Shown here one piece after another: positions 35,190-44,441 of a stretch of DNA of 64,000 nucleotides; within the stretch, counting starts at the first letter, position 1, and each line of letters opens with the position of its first letter. The stretch spans positions 1-64,000 of the forward strand of contig JANQHT010000018.1 of NCBI GenBank assembly GCA_028282545.1. The letters are read 5' to 3'. This DNA comes from Spirochaetales bacterium. Lineage in GTDB: Bacteria; Spirochaetota; Spirochaetia; DSM-27196; Alkalispirochaetaceae. A program made the position numbers and the translations under genes. The notes beneath the pieces are model-generated. The model had not been told where the DNA came from and made no database searches. It saw only the letters and a list, made by a program, of their open reading frames with translations.

Positions 35190-35218
35190 AATATACCGAT
35201 CGGTATAATTAGGGTCAA
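35190..35218 (-). promoter_or_regulatory. tetR promoter with embedded operator
   Basis: On the minus strand TTGACC (35213-35218), a 17-base spacer and TATATT (35190-35195). The perfect 16-bp palindrome TATACCGATCGGTATA (35192-35207) covers the spacer and most of the -10, so the bound repressor would block polymerase. Six bases separate the -10 from GTG 35183. Confidence 0.8.
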
Positions 35219-35275
35219 CAGGAGCAAGTCACGCGATATCGGTGACCTCCCGGCGATTCCTGCGCTGGATCACCG

Positions 35276-35928
35276 CTATCCGGCTGCGCCGATCGCCCTT
35301 GCCAACGCCAGGGTCGCATCGAAAACCCGCCGCCGCGCGCCGTCGTCATTCCCTACAGAACCGGCGTCAAAGTGCCCGGTGATTGCAACCTGGTCTACCA
35401 CGTGGTACCCGATGACCGACATGGCGTCACTCATGACCGGCAGCGTATACCGCATGTCCGCCGGATCGTGCTGCTCGCAGATCCCGATTGCCACGAGCTT
35501 GCGGCCCTGGCCGGCGAGTCTCGAAACGTACGGCCCCGGACGCGGCTCGACAAAGTCGAAGTACGGGTAAAGGCGGTCGATGAAGGTCTTCGTTTCCGGC
35601 GTGATCGTGTAGTTGTACGTTGGGGAAGCGAGAACGAGTCCGACGGAACGCTCAATCACCGGGTAAAGGTCGTTCATTCCGTCGGAAAACCGCGTACACG
35701 TACCGGTGGTTCTGCACGCCTCACACCCGGTACACGGGTGGATATCGATATCGGCCAGGCGGGACGAGGCGCACTCAACACCGTGCTCGACGAGGAATCC
35801 GGCAAACATCTCGAGCACGGCATCCGTGTTGCCTCCGCGCCGGGGACTCCGCTCACCAGGAGGACGCGCTGTTCGGGAATCAGCGGGTCAGGTCCCCAGG
35901 GCCGGGGCGTGTCGGTTTGCAGTGCCAT
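35276..35928 (-). pseudogene. Flavodoxin-fold NAD(P)H/FMN reductase, broken by a one-base frameshift
   Basis: Two frames together make one protein of about 217 residues. The first (ATG 35928) reads to RVLLVSG; the second continues with NTDAVLEMFAGFLVEHG and ends at 35276. Adding one base near 35848 restores the FMN loop GSPRRGGNTDA exactly where the family has it. The rest has the cysteine cluster HPCTGCEACRTTGTC, LASPTYNYTITPETKTFIDR, and LVAIGICEQHD, as in iron-sulfur-flavoprotein-like reductases. No ribosome site for an internal start is obvious in the second frame. It is a recent pseudogene or a sequencing error; the intact remainder favours a recent event. Confidence 0.8.
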
Positions 35929-36100
35929 GGCGCCATTGTGGGCGGTACCCGGCGGCGTGTACAGGGCCTGCTACGACGCCCGGGCGGCAATGATGAAAAG
36001 AACGTCGCGTCAGGGAAACACGTATTTTGCGAAGGTGTAGCCCGCAAGCCCGCAGCTACTATATTGATGTTCGCTTTTTCACAATTATGCCCAAAATGGG

Positions 36101-37900
36101 TCATGATACCGAAGAACGTTCGAGTCGAGCGAGCGCATCAACCACCGGCGATGTCGTCGTTGCGATTCCTCGCATCGCCGCCTCACGACGCGCCTCACTA
36201 CTGAGAAACAACTGAAAACACGCTTCGGCGTAGCCGATATCGGCAATCTGGGCGATGATTCTGCTCCCGCGATCGAGAAGCTTCTTATTTGTCGGGTCCA
36301 CCTGGATCATCCAGTTCTTGCGGATCCGTCCGAGCATCGCCATGCTGCCGGTGCTGATCGTATTGAAGATCAGCTTGATCGCAAGGTGGTGAAACAGCTT
36401 GATCGGCGAAGCGGCGATATCGATCGAGATAGAAAACTCCGCGTCCCGTCCCCCTGCCGGGGAAGGTCCGTGCTCGTGCGCCCCCGTCGCCTCGATGCGC
36501 AACCGTTTTGTCACACCCCCGGTCTCGATCGGTTCGTCCTCCATGCTCCCTTCAACATCGACGAGGAGCGTCAGGTGCGGAGTCCGATGGAGTCGTTCCG
36601 CGATCGGCTCGTTTCCGATCGGGTAGCGGTAAATCTCCTGCAAACCGAGTTCCGGCGGATTGTCGACCAACTCGCACGGCGCCGCCAGGGAGCGATAATC
36701 GTCGGCGCTCCAATCGATCCCGCGCGGGATACGACGCAGCATCGTCCGCCACGCATCGGGACCGGGAAAACGCGGATCCTTTGCAAACGCCCACGAGAGC
36801 GGCGCCGTTTGATCGCCGAGCCTGCGAAAGGGCGGCAACATGAAGGTCGGTGAGCGCTCGGTTGTGTCGCAAAAGATATCCAAGAGGTGATCCGTTGCGT
36901 AGTAGGTTACCAGACCGTCGGATCGGTATATGTCGGTTTCCTCACGGGCAACCGAAGCAAGAGTCGTCCGATTCCGAGTTTGCAGAAGCGAACCCAATAA
37001 GCGTGCGAAACGATCGACCCGCTCGAGCCTCCACGCCGCGATCGGGCCGGACGGTTGTATAAGCGCTTCCTCGAGGGCGATCCCGAGCACCAGCATCTCG
37101 ATCGTCGTCGCCTGCATACGAGTGCTCCCGGCGAGCGCCATCGAACCGGTGTAGAGATCGATCGTCGTGACGTTCGGATCCTCGATCAAGTCGCGGGAGC
37201 GCCGGATCTTCGCGGTCAGAATCGAACGCGGATTGTTGAATACGAAGAACACCCGGCATCCTCGCCTCCGCGCCTCGCGCGCGGTGCCGATCACCGATGA
37301 GGTTTCGCCGCCCTCGCTGATCGCGATGCATACGTCCCCCGAGCCGATGTTGAGATCCGCGACTTGGCGCGCGCCGAACGCCTCGTAATCTTCGAAGTTC
37401 TCAACCGATCGGATGAGCGCGCGATCGCCTCCCGTCATGATGCTGCACGCACGATCCGCCGTCGCCTCGTCTCCCGCGTCGGCCCAGAAATGCCGCCACA
37501 TCTCCTCGAGCATGATCGCGAGCCGCCCGGTGCTCCCGCACCCCGAAAAACAGATCCTCGGCGCGGGGTCCTCATCGTGCGGGCGCGACCCGACGACCGC
37601 TCCAAGCGCGGCCACCAATGCGTCGTACTCGGGGCTCAAAACGCTTCGTCGCGCAACGGGAGGGATATCGGCGTCTGTCTGAAGGAGGAGAGCGATTCCC
37701 TCTTCCGGCTCCGCCTGCATGCGCTCGGCAAAATCGGATGTATATGGGTGCGGTTGTTCGGTCGGGAGAAAACCGAGGTGGAACTCCCCTTCGTTCGCGA
37801 CGAATGCGGCGCTCAGTTCGCGTGCCCTCTCCCGGATCGCGCGGTCGTCGGTGAAATGTGAGTACGAACCATCGGTGTTGTGTCGTGTGTGAGGACGCAT
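36101..37900 (-). CDS. Double-SIS MurQ/GCKR-family protein, probable MurNAc-6-phosphate etherase
   Basis: 599 residues. The first SIS domain (about 110-280) carries MurQ-type elements: CFSGCGSTGRLAIMLEEMW, MTGGDRALIRSVENFEDYEAFG with the catalytic-type Glu, and AISEGGETSSVIGTA. The C-terminal part repeats the fold and ends with the MurQ tail signature STGSMAMLGRIRKNWMIQ and DPTNKKLLDRGSRII. MurQ is normally about 300 residues; the doubled length is like animal GCKR, which arose from the same family. It should cleave the lactyl ether of MurNAc-6-P to give GlcNAc-6-P. Neighbouring genes for NamZ, an AmiE-like hydrolase and an epimerase support this. Confidence 0.78.
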   Translation of the reverse strand: MRPHTRHNTDGSYSHFTDDRAIRERARELSAAFVANEGEFHLGFLPTEQPHPYTSDFAERMQAEPEEGIALLLQTDADIPPVARRSVLSPEYDALVAALGAVVGSRPHDEDPAPRICFSGCGSTGRLAIMLEEMWRHFWADAGDEATADRACSIMTGGDRALIRSVENFEDYEAFGARQVADLNIGSGDVCIAISEGGETSSVIGTAREARRRGCRVFFVFNNPRSILTAKIRRSRDLIEDPNVTTIDLYTGSMALAGSTRMQATTIEMLVLGIALEEALIQPSGPIAAWRLERVDRFARLLGSLLQTRNRTTLASVAREETDIYRSDGLVTYYATDHLLDIFCDTTERSPTFMLPPFRRLGDQTAPLSWAFAKDPRFPGPDAWRTMLRRIPRGIDWSADDYRSLAAPCELVDNPPELGLQEIYRYPIGNEPIAERLHRTPHLTLLVDVEGSMEDEPIETGGVTKRLRIEATGAHEHGPSPAGGRDAEFSISIDIAASPIKLFHHLAIKLIFNTISTGSMAMLGRIRKNWMIQVDPTNKKLLDRGSRIIAQIADIGYAEACFQLFLSSEARREAAMRGIATTTSPVVDALARLERSSVS

Positions 37901-37907
37901 ACGGTGT

Positions 37908-37936
37908 ATGATAGCCGGGCTTTGGTGGGACTACAA
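37908..37936 (-). promoter_or_regulatory. Promoter of the murQ-like gene, leaderless spacing
   Basis: On the minus strand TTGTAG (37931-37936), a 17-base spacer and TATCAT (37908-37913). Seven bases remain before ATG 37900. It lies just after the ROK regulator stop codon. Confidence 0.5.
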
Positions 37937-37959
37937 CAAACAATTTTCCTCGCGGTCAG

Positions 37960-39009
37960 CTACGCGATCGGCAGGAGGCGGCGACGAAAGATATGCTCCG
38001 TTGCGGCGTGGCTTGCACCGATTACCACCGCCTGTTCTCCGAGCTGCGGTTGCAACACGACCGGGCACGCGTTTTCGAGCCACGGATCGCCTGCGTGCGT
38101 ATGAATGCTGTCGGAGACGATCTCGTACACGTCGTCGATGTCACCCGCGAGCACGATCCGATCGATTCCACCCGCGTTTGCGATGAGCGCGAGGCTCCGC
38201 CCCAACTCCGTGCTGAGGACGCGCCGATCGTGTCGCCCGTCGGCGGGACGGAGGATGTGGGTGATCGCGCGCCCGTGCAGGAGCCGGCCGTTCATGATCA
38301 TACCGACACCGATGCCGATATCCTCTGCGGTTCCACCGGGTCGAAAACGGATCAACGCGGTGAGAAGGTCCGCACCCCCGAGAAGATGGTGCTCACCGAT
38401 CGCGCACGTTTGAGCGTCGTTGAGGAGCCGGACCGGTACGGTTTCATCCACCGTACCGGTGGTACCGTTCTCGAACGTCGGGCGCAGCGGGGTGGGCGTT
38501 TCGATCGTGAGCGCGTACGAGCGGACGATCGTCGCCGTTTCGGTATCGACGACCGCGCTCGCGCCGATACCCACCGCCAACAAGCCGTGGCGCGTCTCCG
38601 AGGTCGCTGCGGCCTCCCCGGCGATCGTGGCGATCCCTTCTCCTACGTGTTTTGAGAGATCATCGATCGACCGGCGGGTGGGGACCTCACGATACGCGAT
38701 CGTCCTGCCCGAGAGATCGACCGCCGCGAGCCGCATGACGGGGTAGGTCAATTCCAATCCGATCGTGTACGCGTATCCCGGACGAATCCGCAGTTTGACC
38801 GGCGGCCGCCCTCCGTTGGGGCCGCTCTCCACTTCGGGCGACTCCTCGTGAACGCCCCGTTCCAGCAGCGTATCCGCCAGTTGCCCGCTCGTAGAGCGAT
38901 CGATACGCAGACGCCGCGCCAAGTCGGCGCGGCTCAAACCGGGAGACCGCCACAAGGCGTCCAGAAAACGAGTCAGGTTGTCTCTTCGCAATCGGTTTTG
39001 CACCGCCAT
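37960..39009 (-). CDS. ROK-family transcriptional regulator
   Basis: 349 residues: an N-terminal winged helix (LSRADLARRLRIDRSTSGQLADTLLERG, about 25-55) and a ROK sugar-binding domain (TIGLELTYPVMRLAAVDL, LLNDAQTCAIGEHHLLGG, IGVGMIMNGRLLHG). The zinc motif GHxxxxxxGxxCxCG of ROK kinases is absent, but the catalytic-type Asp in LNDAQ remains. As in NagC-type regulators it probably senses an amino sugar. It starts divergently from the epimerase and sits upstream of the murQ-like gene, so it is the likely local repressor. Confidence 0.87.
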   Translation of the reverse strand: MAVQNRLRRDNLTRFLDALWRSPGLSRADLARRLRIDRSTSGQLADTLLERGVHEESPEVESGPNGGRPPVKLRIRPGYAYTIGLELTYPVMRLAAVDLSGRTIAYREVPTRRSIDDLSKHVGEGIATIAGEAAATSETRHGLLAVGIGASAVVDTETATIVRSYALTIETPTPLRPTFENGTTGTVDETVPVRLLNDAQTCAIGEHHLLGGADLLTALIRFRPGGTAEDIGIGVGMIMNGRLLHGRAITHILRPADGRHDRRVLSTELGRSLALIANAGGIDRIVLAGDIDDVYEIVSDSIHTHAGDPWLENACPVVLQPQLGEQAVVIGASHAATEHIFRRRLLPIA

Positions 39010-39112
39010 AGGTCGTTCGTCACTCCCGCCTACCGATCCTACGTCCCTCCACGGAGGGTGTCAAATCCGGTTGTGCCGTATCACGATCGGCACGGACGGA
39101 GTACGATACCGC

Positions 39113-40162
39113 ATGCGCTTGCTGTTTCACCGCGAACGGTTGCGTCTGCGTTCGCTCTTTGCGCTCTCCCACGGCACATCGACCTCACGAGAAACGGTGC
39201 TCGTCGCCTTGGAGGATGCGGGGGTAAGGGGATACGGAGAGATCCCGATCGTACCGTATTACGGAATTGATCCGGACATGGTGACGGACCAACTCCGGGA
39301 GATCGCGACGCTTCTTCGAGGCCGATCCCTACGCATCGCTACCGCCGCACGGATCGAAAAGACCGACGCGTGGCATCCGTTTGTGCGGGCGGGCGTCTCG
39401 GAAGCGCTCGTCGAACGTATCGCCGCGATCGAGAAACGAAGCCGCGCCTCCGTGCTGGGACAACGGTCGGTTGTGCGGTGCCTCTCGTCGTGGACGATCG
39501 CCGAGCGCGATCGGCAACGGGCGCTCTCCTTGTTGCGCTCGGTGGATACGCACACGATAAAGGTCACGATAAAGGTAAAGACGGGATTCGCCGGAGATGT
39601 GGAGCTGGTGCGCGCGCTCGTAGACGCCGATCCCGCGCGTACCTACTGGATCGATTGCAACGGCGGCTGGGAGGGCGCGGAAGCGGCCGATCGGGCCCGC
39701 GCGATGGAACGGCTCGGGGTCGCTCTGATCGAGGAGCCGGTGAAGCACGATTTTGCCGCGTTGCAACGTGTCGCCGAGGCGGTTACGGTACCCGTTGTCG
39801 CCGACGAGAGCGTCCGGACCGTAGCCGACCTGCGCACGATGCTCTCCGATGCACCCGCCGCCGGCGGGATCGTCGTCAAGATCGCCAAACACGGCGGACC
39901 GCTCGCGACGCGGGAGATCGTACGTACCGTGCGCGACGCCGGCAAAGAGTACCTGCTCGGCCAGATGGTGGAAAGCTCGGTCGGTACCGCTCGCGCGCTC
40001 GATTTCGCCGGCTTTGCAAGCTGGGTGGACCTCGATGCGCCGCTCCTCGTCGAGAACGATCCGGGAACGGGCCTCGATATGCGCCCCGGGTACGTATCGA
40101 CCGTGGGCGCACACGGGGGGAGTGTACGCCCTTCGATCGCGTTTATGCCGATCGACGCGTAA
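39113..40162 (+). CDS. Enolase-superfamily L-Ala-D/L-Glu epimerase
   Basis: 349 residues. The muconate-lactonising subgroup residues are visible: the KxK of IKVTIKVKTGF near 145, the metal ligands in DCNGGW, LIEEPV and ADESV, and the second acid/base Lys in VVKIAKHGG near 265. This is the dipeptide epimerase pattern (YcjG/YkfB), acting on the L-Ala-D-Glu stem peptide of peptidoglycan. Other enolase-superfamily substrates are possible, but the neighbours favour murein recycling. ATG 39113 is chosen as the start of the conserved domain. Confidence 0.82.
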   Translation: MRLLFHRERLRLRSLFALSHGTSTSRETVLVALEDAGVRGYGEIPIVPYYGIDPDMVTDQLREIATLLRGRSLRIATAARIEKTDAWHPFVRAGVSEALVERIAAIEKRSRASVLGQRSVVRCLSSWTIAERDRQRALSLLRSVDTHTIKVTIKVKTGFAGDVELVRALVDADPARTYWIDCNGGWEGAEAADRARAMERLGVALIEEPVKHDFAALQRVAEAVTVPVVADESVRTVADLRTMLSDAPAAGGIVVKIAKHGGPLATREIVRTVRDAGKEYLLGQMVESSVGTARALDFAGFASWVDLDAPLLVENDPGTGLDMRPGYVSTVGAHGGSVRPSIAFMPIDA

Positions 40163-40184
40163 CGGCTCCCCGTTCAGCGCCTGA

Positions 40185-41282
40185 CTACGCCGTCTCCAGA
40201 TCCTCGACAACAGCGGCGTGGAGTTCCCGGCGAAAACTCTTGATCGACTCCGCCGTCTCTTCTCGTCCGTACTGGAGTCTGCTCGATAGCGTGACGATCG
40301 TGAGGTCGCGCTCCGGATCGATCCAAAAACTGGTACCGGTAAAACCGGTGTGCCCGTACGCGCGTTGCGAGAGTGCAGGACCGGCGGAGGCGTCGTCACT
40401 GTTGAGTTGGACACTCAGTCCCCGCTGCTGCGCGTACCCGTCGGTCCAGCTACGGGTGGCATCCGCGAGCGTATCGCGCGAGAGAAGGCGCTCTCCGTCG
40501 TGATGGGGGTTCCACACCGCGGTCAACGCAAGAGCGTCGTCCAGGGTCGCAAAGAGACCCGCGTTTCCCGCCTCGCCGCGGAGGCACCAAGCGCTCTCGT
40601 CGTGGACCTCGCCGCGCACCCAGCGCTTTCTCCAGGGGCAAAACTCGGTCGCCACGGCGCGACGCGCACGGTGTGTGCTTTCGTTTCCCGGCGCACCGGA
40701 GAGCGCCACGAAACCGGCGCTTTTCAGACCGAGCGGGAGCGCAATCTCTTCGGCAAAGGATCGTCCGATCGACCGTCCGTAGAGATGTTCCGCCACGAGA
40801 CCGAGAAGCTGGAATCCGGTGCAACTGTAGACGACCGCCTCACCCGGTCGCGCCTCCGGTGTGATCCGTTTCAACGCGTCCAGTGCCGCGGTACGCCGTA
40901 CCGACCGCGGATCGGGAAAATTGCTCTGGAGCATCGGGATCGCGGGCAGTCCGGCGGTATGGGTGAGTAAGCGCTCGATCGTGATCGCACCGGTCGAGGC
41001 GTGCAGGTCGGGGACGAGATCGCCGATCGTCGCGTCCATTTCCAGGCGTCCCCGATCGATCAGGCGCAGGATGAGGACACCCGTCGCGAGCGGTTTCGTC
41101 ATCGAGGCGAGATCAAAGACGCTCTCCTCCGAGAGCGGGCTCCGCTCCGGATGGACCGCGCCGGCGCCTAGGAACGCACGAAACGGCTCTTCCCGTCCCG
41201 GCTTGACCGCAACCGCCACACCGGGAAACGCACGACCAATCCAGCGCGTGATACACGCATGTGTACGGCGAAATCGATCCAT
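40185..41282 (-). CDS. Serine hydrolase of the beta-lactamase class C fold (AmiE-like)
   Basis: About 365 residues without signal peptide. Penicillin-binding-type motifs are present: FDLASMTKPLATG with the nucleophile Ser and Lys, VVYSCTGFQLLGLVAEH (YxN-like position reads YSC), and GHTGFTGTSFW. GTGGAG stands before ATG 41282. B. subtilis AmiE, a MurNAc-L-Ala amidase, belongs to this fold and is encoded with murQ and namZ, so a similar amidase or esterase role is likely here. The lack of an export signal means it would act on imported muropeptides, or that export is by another route. Confidence 0.78.
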   Translation of the reverse strand: MDRFRRTHACITRWIGRAFPGVAVAVKPGREEPFRAFLGAGAVHPERSPLSEESVFDLASMTKPLATGVLILRLIDRGRLEMDATIGDLVPDLHASTGAITIERLLTHTAGLPAIPMLQSNFPDPRSVRRTAALDALKRITPEARPGEAVVYSCTGFQLLGLVAEHLYGRSIGRSFAEEIALPLGLKSAGFVALSGAPGNESTHRARRAVATEFCPWRKRWVRGEVHDESAWCLRGEAGNAGLFATLDDALALTAVWNPHHDGERLLSRDTLADATRSWTDGYAQQRGLSVQLNSDDASAGPALSQRAYGHTGFTGTSFWIDPERDLTIVTLSSRLQYGREETAESIKSFRRELHAAVVEDLETA

Positions 41283-41301
41283 CAATTCTCCACATTTTAC
41301 T

Positions 41302-41330
41302 TTGACATTCGTTGCAATGCGAGGGAAAAT
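41302..41330 (+). promoter_or_regulatory. Promoter of the island's ABC importer
   Basis: TTGACA (41302-41307), a 17-base spacer and GAAAAT (41325-41330). A leader of about 20 bases with AAAGGAG follows, so this one is an ordinary led mRNA. Confidence 0.55.
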
Positions 41331-41358
41331 GTAGGAAAATCAACAAAAGGAGATGGAG

Positions 41359-42645
41359 ATGCATAATCCGAATCGTTTTTTTGTTTCCCTTTTGGCGTTG
41401 TTGACCGTTATCGCAGGCGTGGCGATGGCCGGCGGAGGTCAGGAGGACGCGACCGGCGGCGATGAAGCGCCGCTTGTGGAGATTTGGGGTTGGCGAACGC
41501 AGGATGCGCCCGTTTGGGAGCAGGTTGAGGCGGAGCTTCAGGCGCACGGCGAGAATATCGAGATCAACTACCGCGCCTTTCCTCCCACCGAGTATGACTC
41601 CAAGCTGCTCGTATCGCTTCAGGGTGAGTCGGGACCGGATATTATGTATACGCGTCGGTTGCCGGGCGCACGCACCCAAGCGCTTATCGACGGCGAGTAT
41701 ATGATCCCGCTGGACGGACAAGTCGACTTCGGAAACTTCACCCAGGCGACGCTGAACTTCATCCAATCCAACGGAAACACGTGGGGAGTACCGTTTGCAA
41801 ACCAGATCATCGGAATCTTCTACAACACGAGCATATTCGATGAATACGGGTTTGAAGAACCGGAAACGTGGGACGAGTTGGTCGAGATCGCCGAGACGTT
41901 ACAGGCGGACGGGGTCACGCCGTTCTTTATTCCGGGGAAAGAAGCGTGGGCGCTCGCGATGCAACACGCGATGGTAGGGGTCAGTATTCCCGGTGTGGAT
42001 TGGATCCAACGGTTACTCGTGGGCGACACCAACTTTCTCGATCAAGAGCTTGTCGATCTGAATACACGCCTCAACGATCTCAAGCAGTACTACCAGGCCA
42101 ACTTCATCGCAAACTCCACCGCGGAGCAGGACGCCGCGTTTGCACTCGAGGAGGCCGCGATGGTCTTTTACGGGATTTGGGGCACGACCAACTGGACCGA
42201 ACTCAACCCCGATTTTGAGTTCGGGTACTTCCCGATTCCGACCGTCGACGACAGTGATCCGGCGCGCGCGTACGTGTACATGGACGGGTCGTACGCGCTC
42301 AACTCGATCTCCGATGTACCGGAAGCGGCGTTGACGGTGCTCCAGTTCTCCGCGACGCCGGAGTTCGGAGAGATCTTCTCGGCGGCGACCGGTGAGATGA
42401 CCGCGGTCGCCAACGTATCGATGCCGGCGGATCGCCCCATTTTGGTAGAGGCGTACGGCCTCTCCACCACGATCGCGGCGGAGTATATCTACTGGGTCGG
42501 CTCACCCATGGGAGCCGGTACTCCAAGCCCGTACGATATCCTGCGTGAGGGGATGCAGGCGATGTACCTTGACGAGATCACGCCGCTGGAGCTTGCGCAA
42601 CGGCTCCAGGAGGGGGTATCTACCTGGTACGCGCCGCTGCAATAA
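41359..42645 (+). CDS. Sugar ABC importer solute-binding protein (family 1)
   Basis: 428 residues. A signal (about 1-25) ends AGVAMAGGGQED. The mature protein has the family 1 pattern: VEIWGWRTQDAPVWEQVEAEL, LQGESGPDIMYTRR, GVPFANQIIGIFYNTSIF, and FYGIWGTTNW. It should deliver a sugar or muropeptide to the two permeases that follow. AAAGGAG is six bases before ATG 41359, whereas ATG 41353 is too close to it. A strong terminator follows the gene, which would give excess binding protein over permease. Confidence 0.88.
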   Translation: MHNPNRFFVSLLALLTVIAGVAMAGGGQEDATGGDEAPLVEIWGWRTQDAPVWEQVEAELQAHGENIEINYRAFPPTEYDSKLLVSLQGESGPDIMYTRRLPGARTQALIDGEYMIPLDGQVDFGNFTQATLNFIQSNGNTWGVPFANQIIGIFYNTSIFDEYGFEEPETWDELVEIAETLQADGVTPFFIPGKEAWALAMQHAMVGVSIPGVDWIQRLLVGDTNFLDQELVDLNTRLNDLKQYYQANFIANSTAEQDAAFALEEAAMVFYGIWGTTNWTELNPDFEFGYFPIPTVDDSDPARAYVYMDGSYALNSISDVPEAALTVLQFSATPEFGEIFSAATGEMTAVANVSMPADRPILVEAYGLSTTIAAEYIYWVGSPMGAGTPSPYDILREGMQAMYLDEITPLELAQRLQEGVSTWYAPLQ

Positions 42646-42677
42646 TGTAAGCGGACACGATCACGCGTCGAACCGGA

Positions 42678-42706
42678 GCGGGGGGATGAAGTCCCCCCGC
42701 CTTTTT
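42678..42706 (+). terminator. Rho-independent terminator between binding protein and permeases
   Basis: A perfect 9-bp stem, GCGGGGGGA with TCCCCCCGC, a TGAAG loop and a CTTTTT tail. It comes before the first permease ATG by 10 bases, so permease expression must depend on read-through. Confidence 0.8.
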
Positions 42707-42716
42707 GATTAAAGGT

Positions 42717-43613
42717 ATGAAGAAGTACCGCTTTTTATGGATGCTGCTGCCGGCAGTCCTTTTGTACACCGCGTTTATCGCGTATCCCTTTGCGCGGAGC
42801 CTTCTGCTCAGTTTGTACGACTGGCCGGGAATCGGACCGAAGACGTTCGTAGGATTTGAAAATTACCGCAACGTCCTGACCGGCTATATGTCGCGCGAGT
42901 TTTTCCGGGCCTTGGGTCATAACGCCCGCTTTTTCGTGCTCTCCTGGCTGATGAGTATGATCCCGGGATTTCTGCTCGCCCTCGCGTTGTCGGTCGGCTT
43001 GCGGGGGACAAATATCCTCAAGGTTGTGTACTTCATTCCCAACACGCTGTCGATCGTCATCGTCGGGTTCCTCTGGGGGTTGCTCCTCAATCCGCAGTGG
43101 GGGATCGTCAACCAAACGTTGCGCGCGATCGGGCTCGAAAGCCTTACACGCCCGTGGCTCGGAAGCACCGAGACCGCGCTCCCGACGATCATCGCAGTCA
43201 CCGCGTGGCGCGGCATGGGGTTCTACATCCTCGTCTTTCTCGCCGCGATCGTGGGGATCAACCGCAACATGTTCGAGGCGGCGCGGATCGACGGTGCATC
43301 GGAGGTACAGGTCGTAACGCGGATCATAGTGCCTCAGTTGCTTCCGATCGTCTCGACGCTCACCGTGCTCAAAGTGATCTGGAGCTTTAACGTCTTTGAT
43401 ATCGTCTTTGCGATGACGGGAGCGCAAGCGGGTCCGGCGGGTTCCACCGATGTGTTGGGTACCCTGTTTTATCGGATTGCCTTCGGCGGGCTCGGGAGCA
43501 GCGACGTGGGGATGGGACTCGGAGCGACGGTCGTTACGCTCATCTTCGTGATCGTGTTGCCCGTTTCGATCTTCTACGTCTTCATTCTCGAACGTCGGAC
43601 GGAGACGCGCTGA
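42717..43613 (+). CDS. Sugar ABC importer permease (MalF type)
   Basis: 298 residues, six membrane helices. The ATPase-docking EAA loop reads EAARIDGASEVQVVTRIIVPQL near 190-210. ATG 42717 follows AAAGG closely; an upstream in-frame TTG is less likely. The stop TGA touches the ATG of the second permease (TGAATG). No ATPase gene is in the cluster, so a shared MsmK/UgpC-type ATPase encoded elsewhere must energise it. Confidence 0.88.
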   Translation: MKKYRFLWMLLPAVLLYTAFIAYPFARSLLLSLYDWPGIGPKTFVGFENYRNVLTGYMSREFFRALGHNARFFVLSWLMSMIPGFLLALALSVGLRGTNILKVVYFIPNTLSIVIVGFLWGLLLNPQWGIVNQTLRAIGLESLTRPWLGSTETALPTIIAVTAWRGMGFYILVFLAAIVGINRNMFEAARIDGASEVQVVTRIIVPQLLPIVSTLTVLKVIWSFNVFDIVFAMTGAQAGPAGSTDVLGTLFYRIAFGGLGSSDVGMGLGATVVTLIFVIVLPVSIFYVFILERRTETR

Positions 43614-44441
43614 ATGCTCAAGCTGAAGGTCGTACAAAAAAGCGTCGTCGCGCTTCTGCTCCTCCTCTGGGCGTGCATCAACCTCTTCCCGGTCGGAATC
43701 ATGCTTGTTTCCGGTTTCAAGGATACACGGGAGATCTTTCAAAACCCCTTCGGTTTGCCGCAATCGTGGAGCCTCGAAAACCACCTCGAGGCGTGGACCC
43801 AGGCGAACTTTGCCGGTTACTTCACCAATTCCGTTGTCGTGACGGTGTTCTCGATCGTTTCGATCATCTTCGTTTCGTCGATGGGAGCGTTCGTGATCGC
43901 GCGCTTCCGCTTTCCCGGACGGCGGCTTATCTACCTCTTTCTCATCTCCGGTCTGGCGCTCCCCGTCCGGTTGGCGATCATTCCGATCTTCCTCATAGTT
44001 CGCGATCTGGGCATCCAGGATACGCTGTTCAGCCTCGTCGTCGTGTACACCGCGGGCGGGATCGCGTTTTCGATGTTCCTGCTTACCAACTTCTTCCGCT
44101 CGATACCCGGGGATTTTCACGATTCGGCACGGATCGACGGCGCCGGCGATTTTCGTATCTATCGCTCGATCTACCTACCGCTGTTGCGCCCCGCCTTGGC
44201 GACCGTTGCCGTGTTCAACTTCATCAACGTGTGGAACGACTTCTTCTTTCCCCTGATCTTTATCAACGACGAGTCGAAGATGACGATACCGCTGGGCATC
44301 CAGTCGTTTTTCGGCGAGTACACCGTCAGATGGGACCTGCTTTTTTCCGCCTTGAGCATCTCGGTGATCCCGATGATCCTCTTTTTCATTCTTTTGAGTC
44401 GCCAGTTTATCTCCGGATTGACCGAAGGAGCGATCAAGTAG
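43614..44441 (+). CDS. Sugar ABC importer permease (MalG type)
   Basis: 275 residues, six membrane helices. The EAA loop reads HDSARIDGAGDFRIYRSIYLPLL near 165-185. It partners the upstream permease. The last eight bases overlap the end of the convergent namZ gene. Confidence 0.88.
   Translation: MLKLKVVQKSVVALLLLLWACINLFPVGIMLVSGFKDTREIFQNPFGLPQSWSLENHLEAWTQANFAGYFTNSVVVTVFSIVSIIFVSSMGAFVIARFRFPGRRLIYLFLISGLALPVRLAIIPIFLIVRDLGIQDTLFSLVVVYTAGGIAFSMFLLTNFFRSIPGDFHDSARIDGAGDFRIYRSIYLPLLRPALATVAVFNFINVWNDFFFPLIFINDESKMTIPLGIQSFFGEYTVRWDLLFSALSISVIPMILFFILLSRQFISGLTEGAIK

Noticed and set aside
37960-39009. ROK protein as the missing MurNAc kinase of the island
   Set aside because: It keeps one catalytic-type Asp but has a DNA-binding N-terminus and lacks the zinc motif, so a regulator is the better call.
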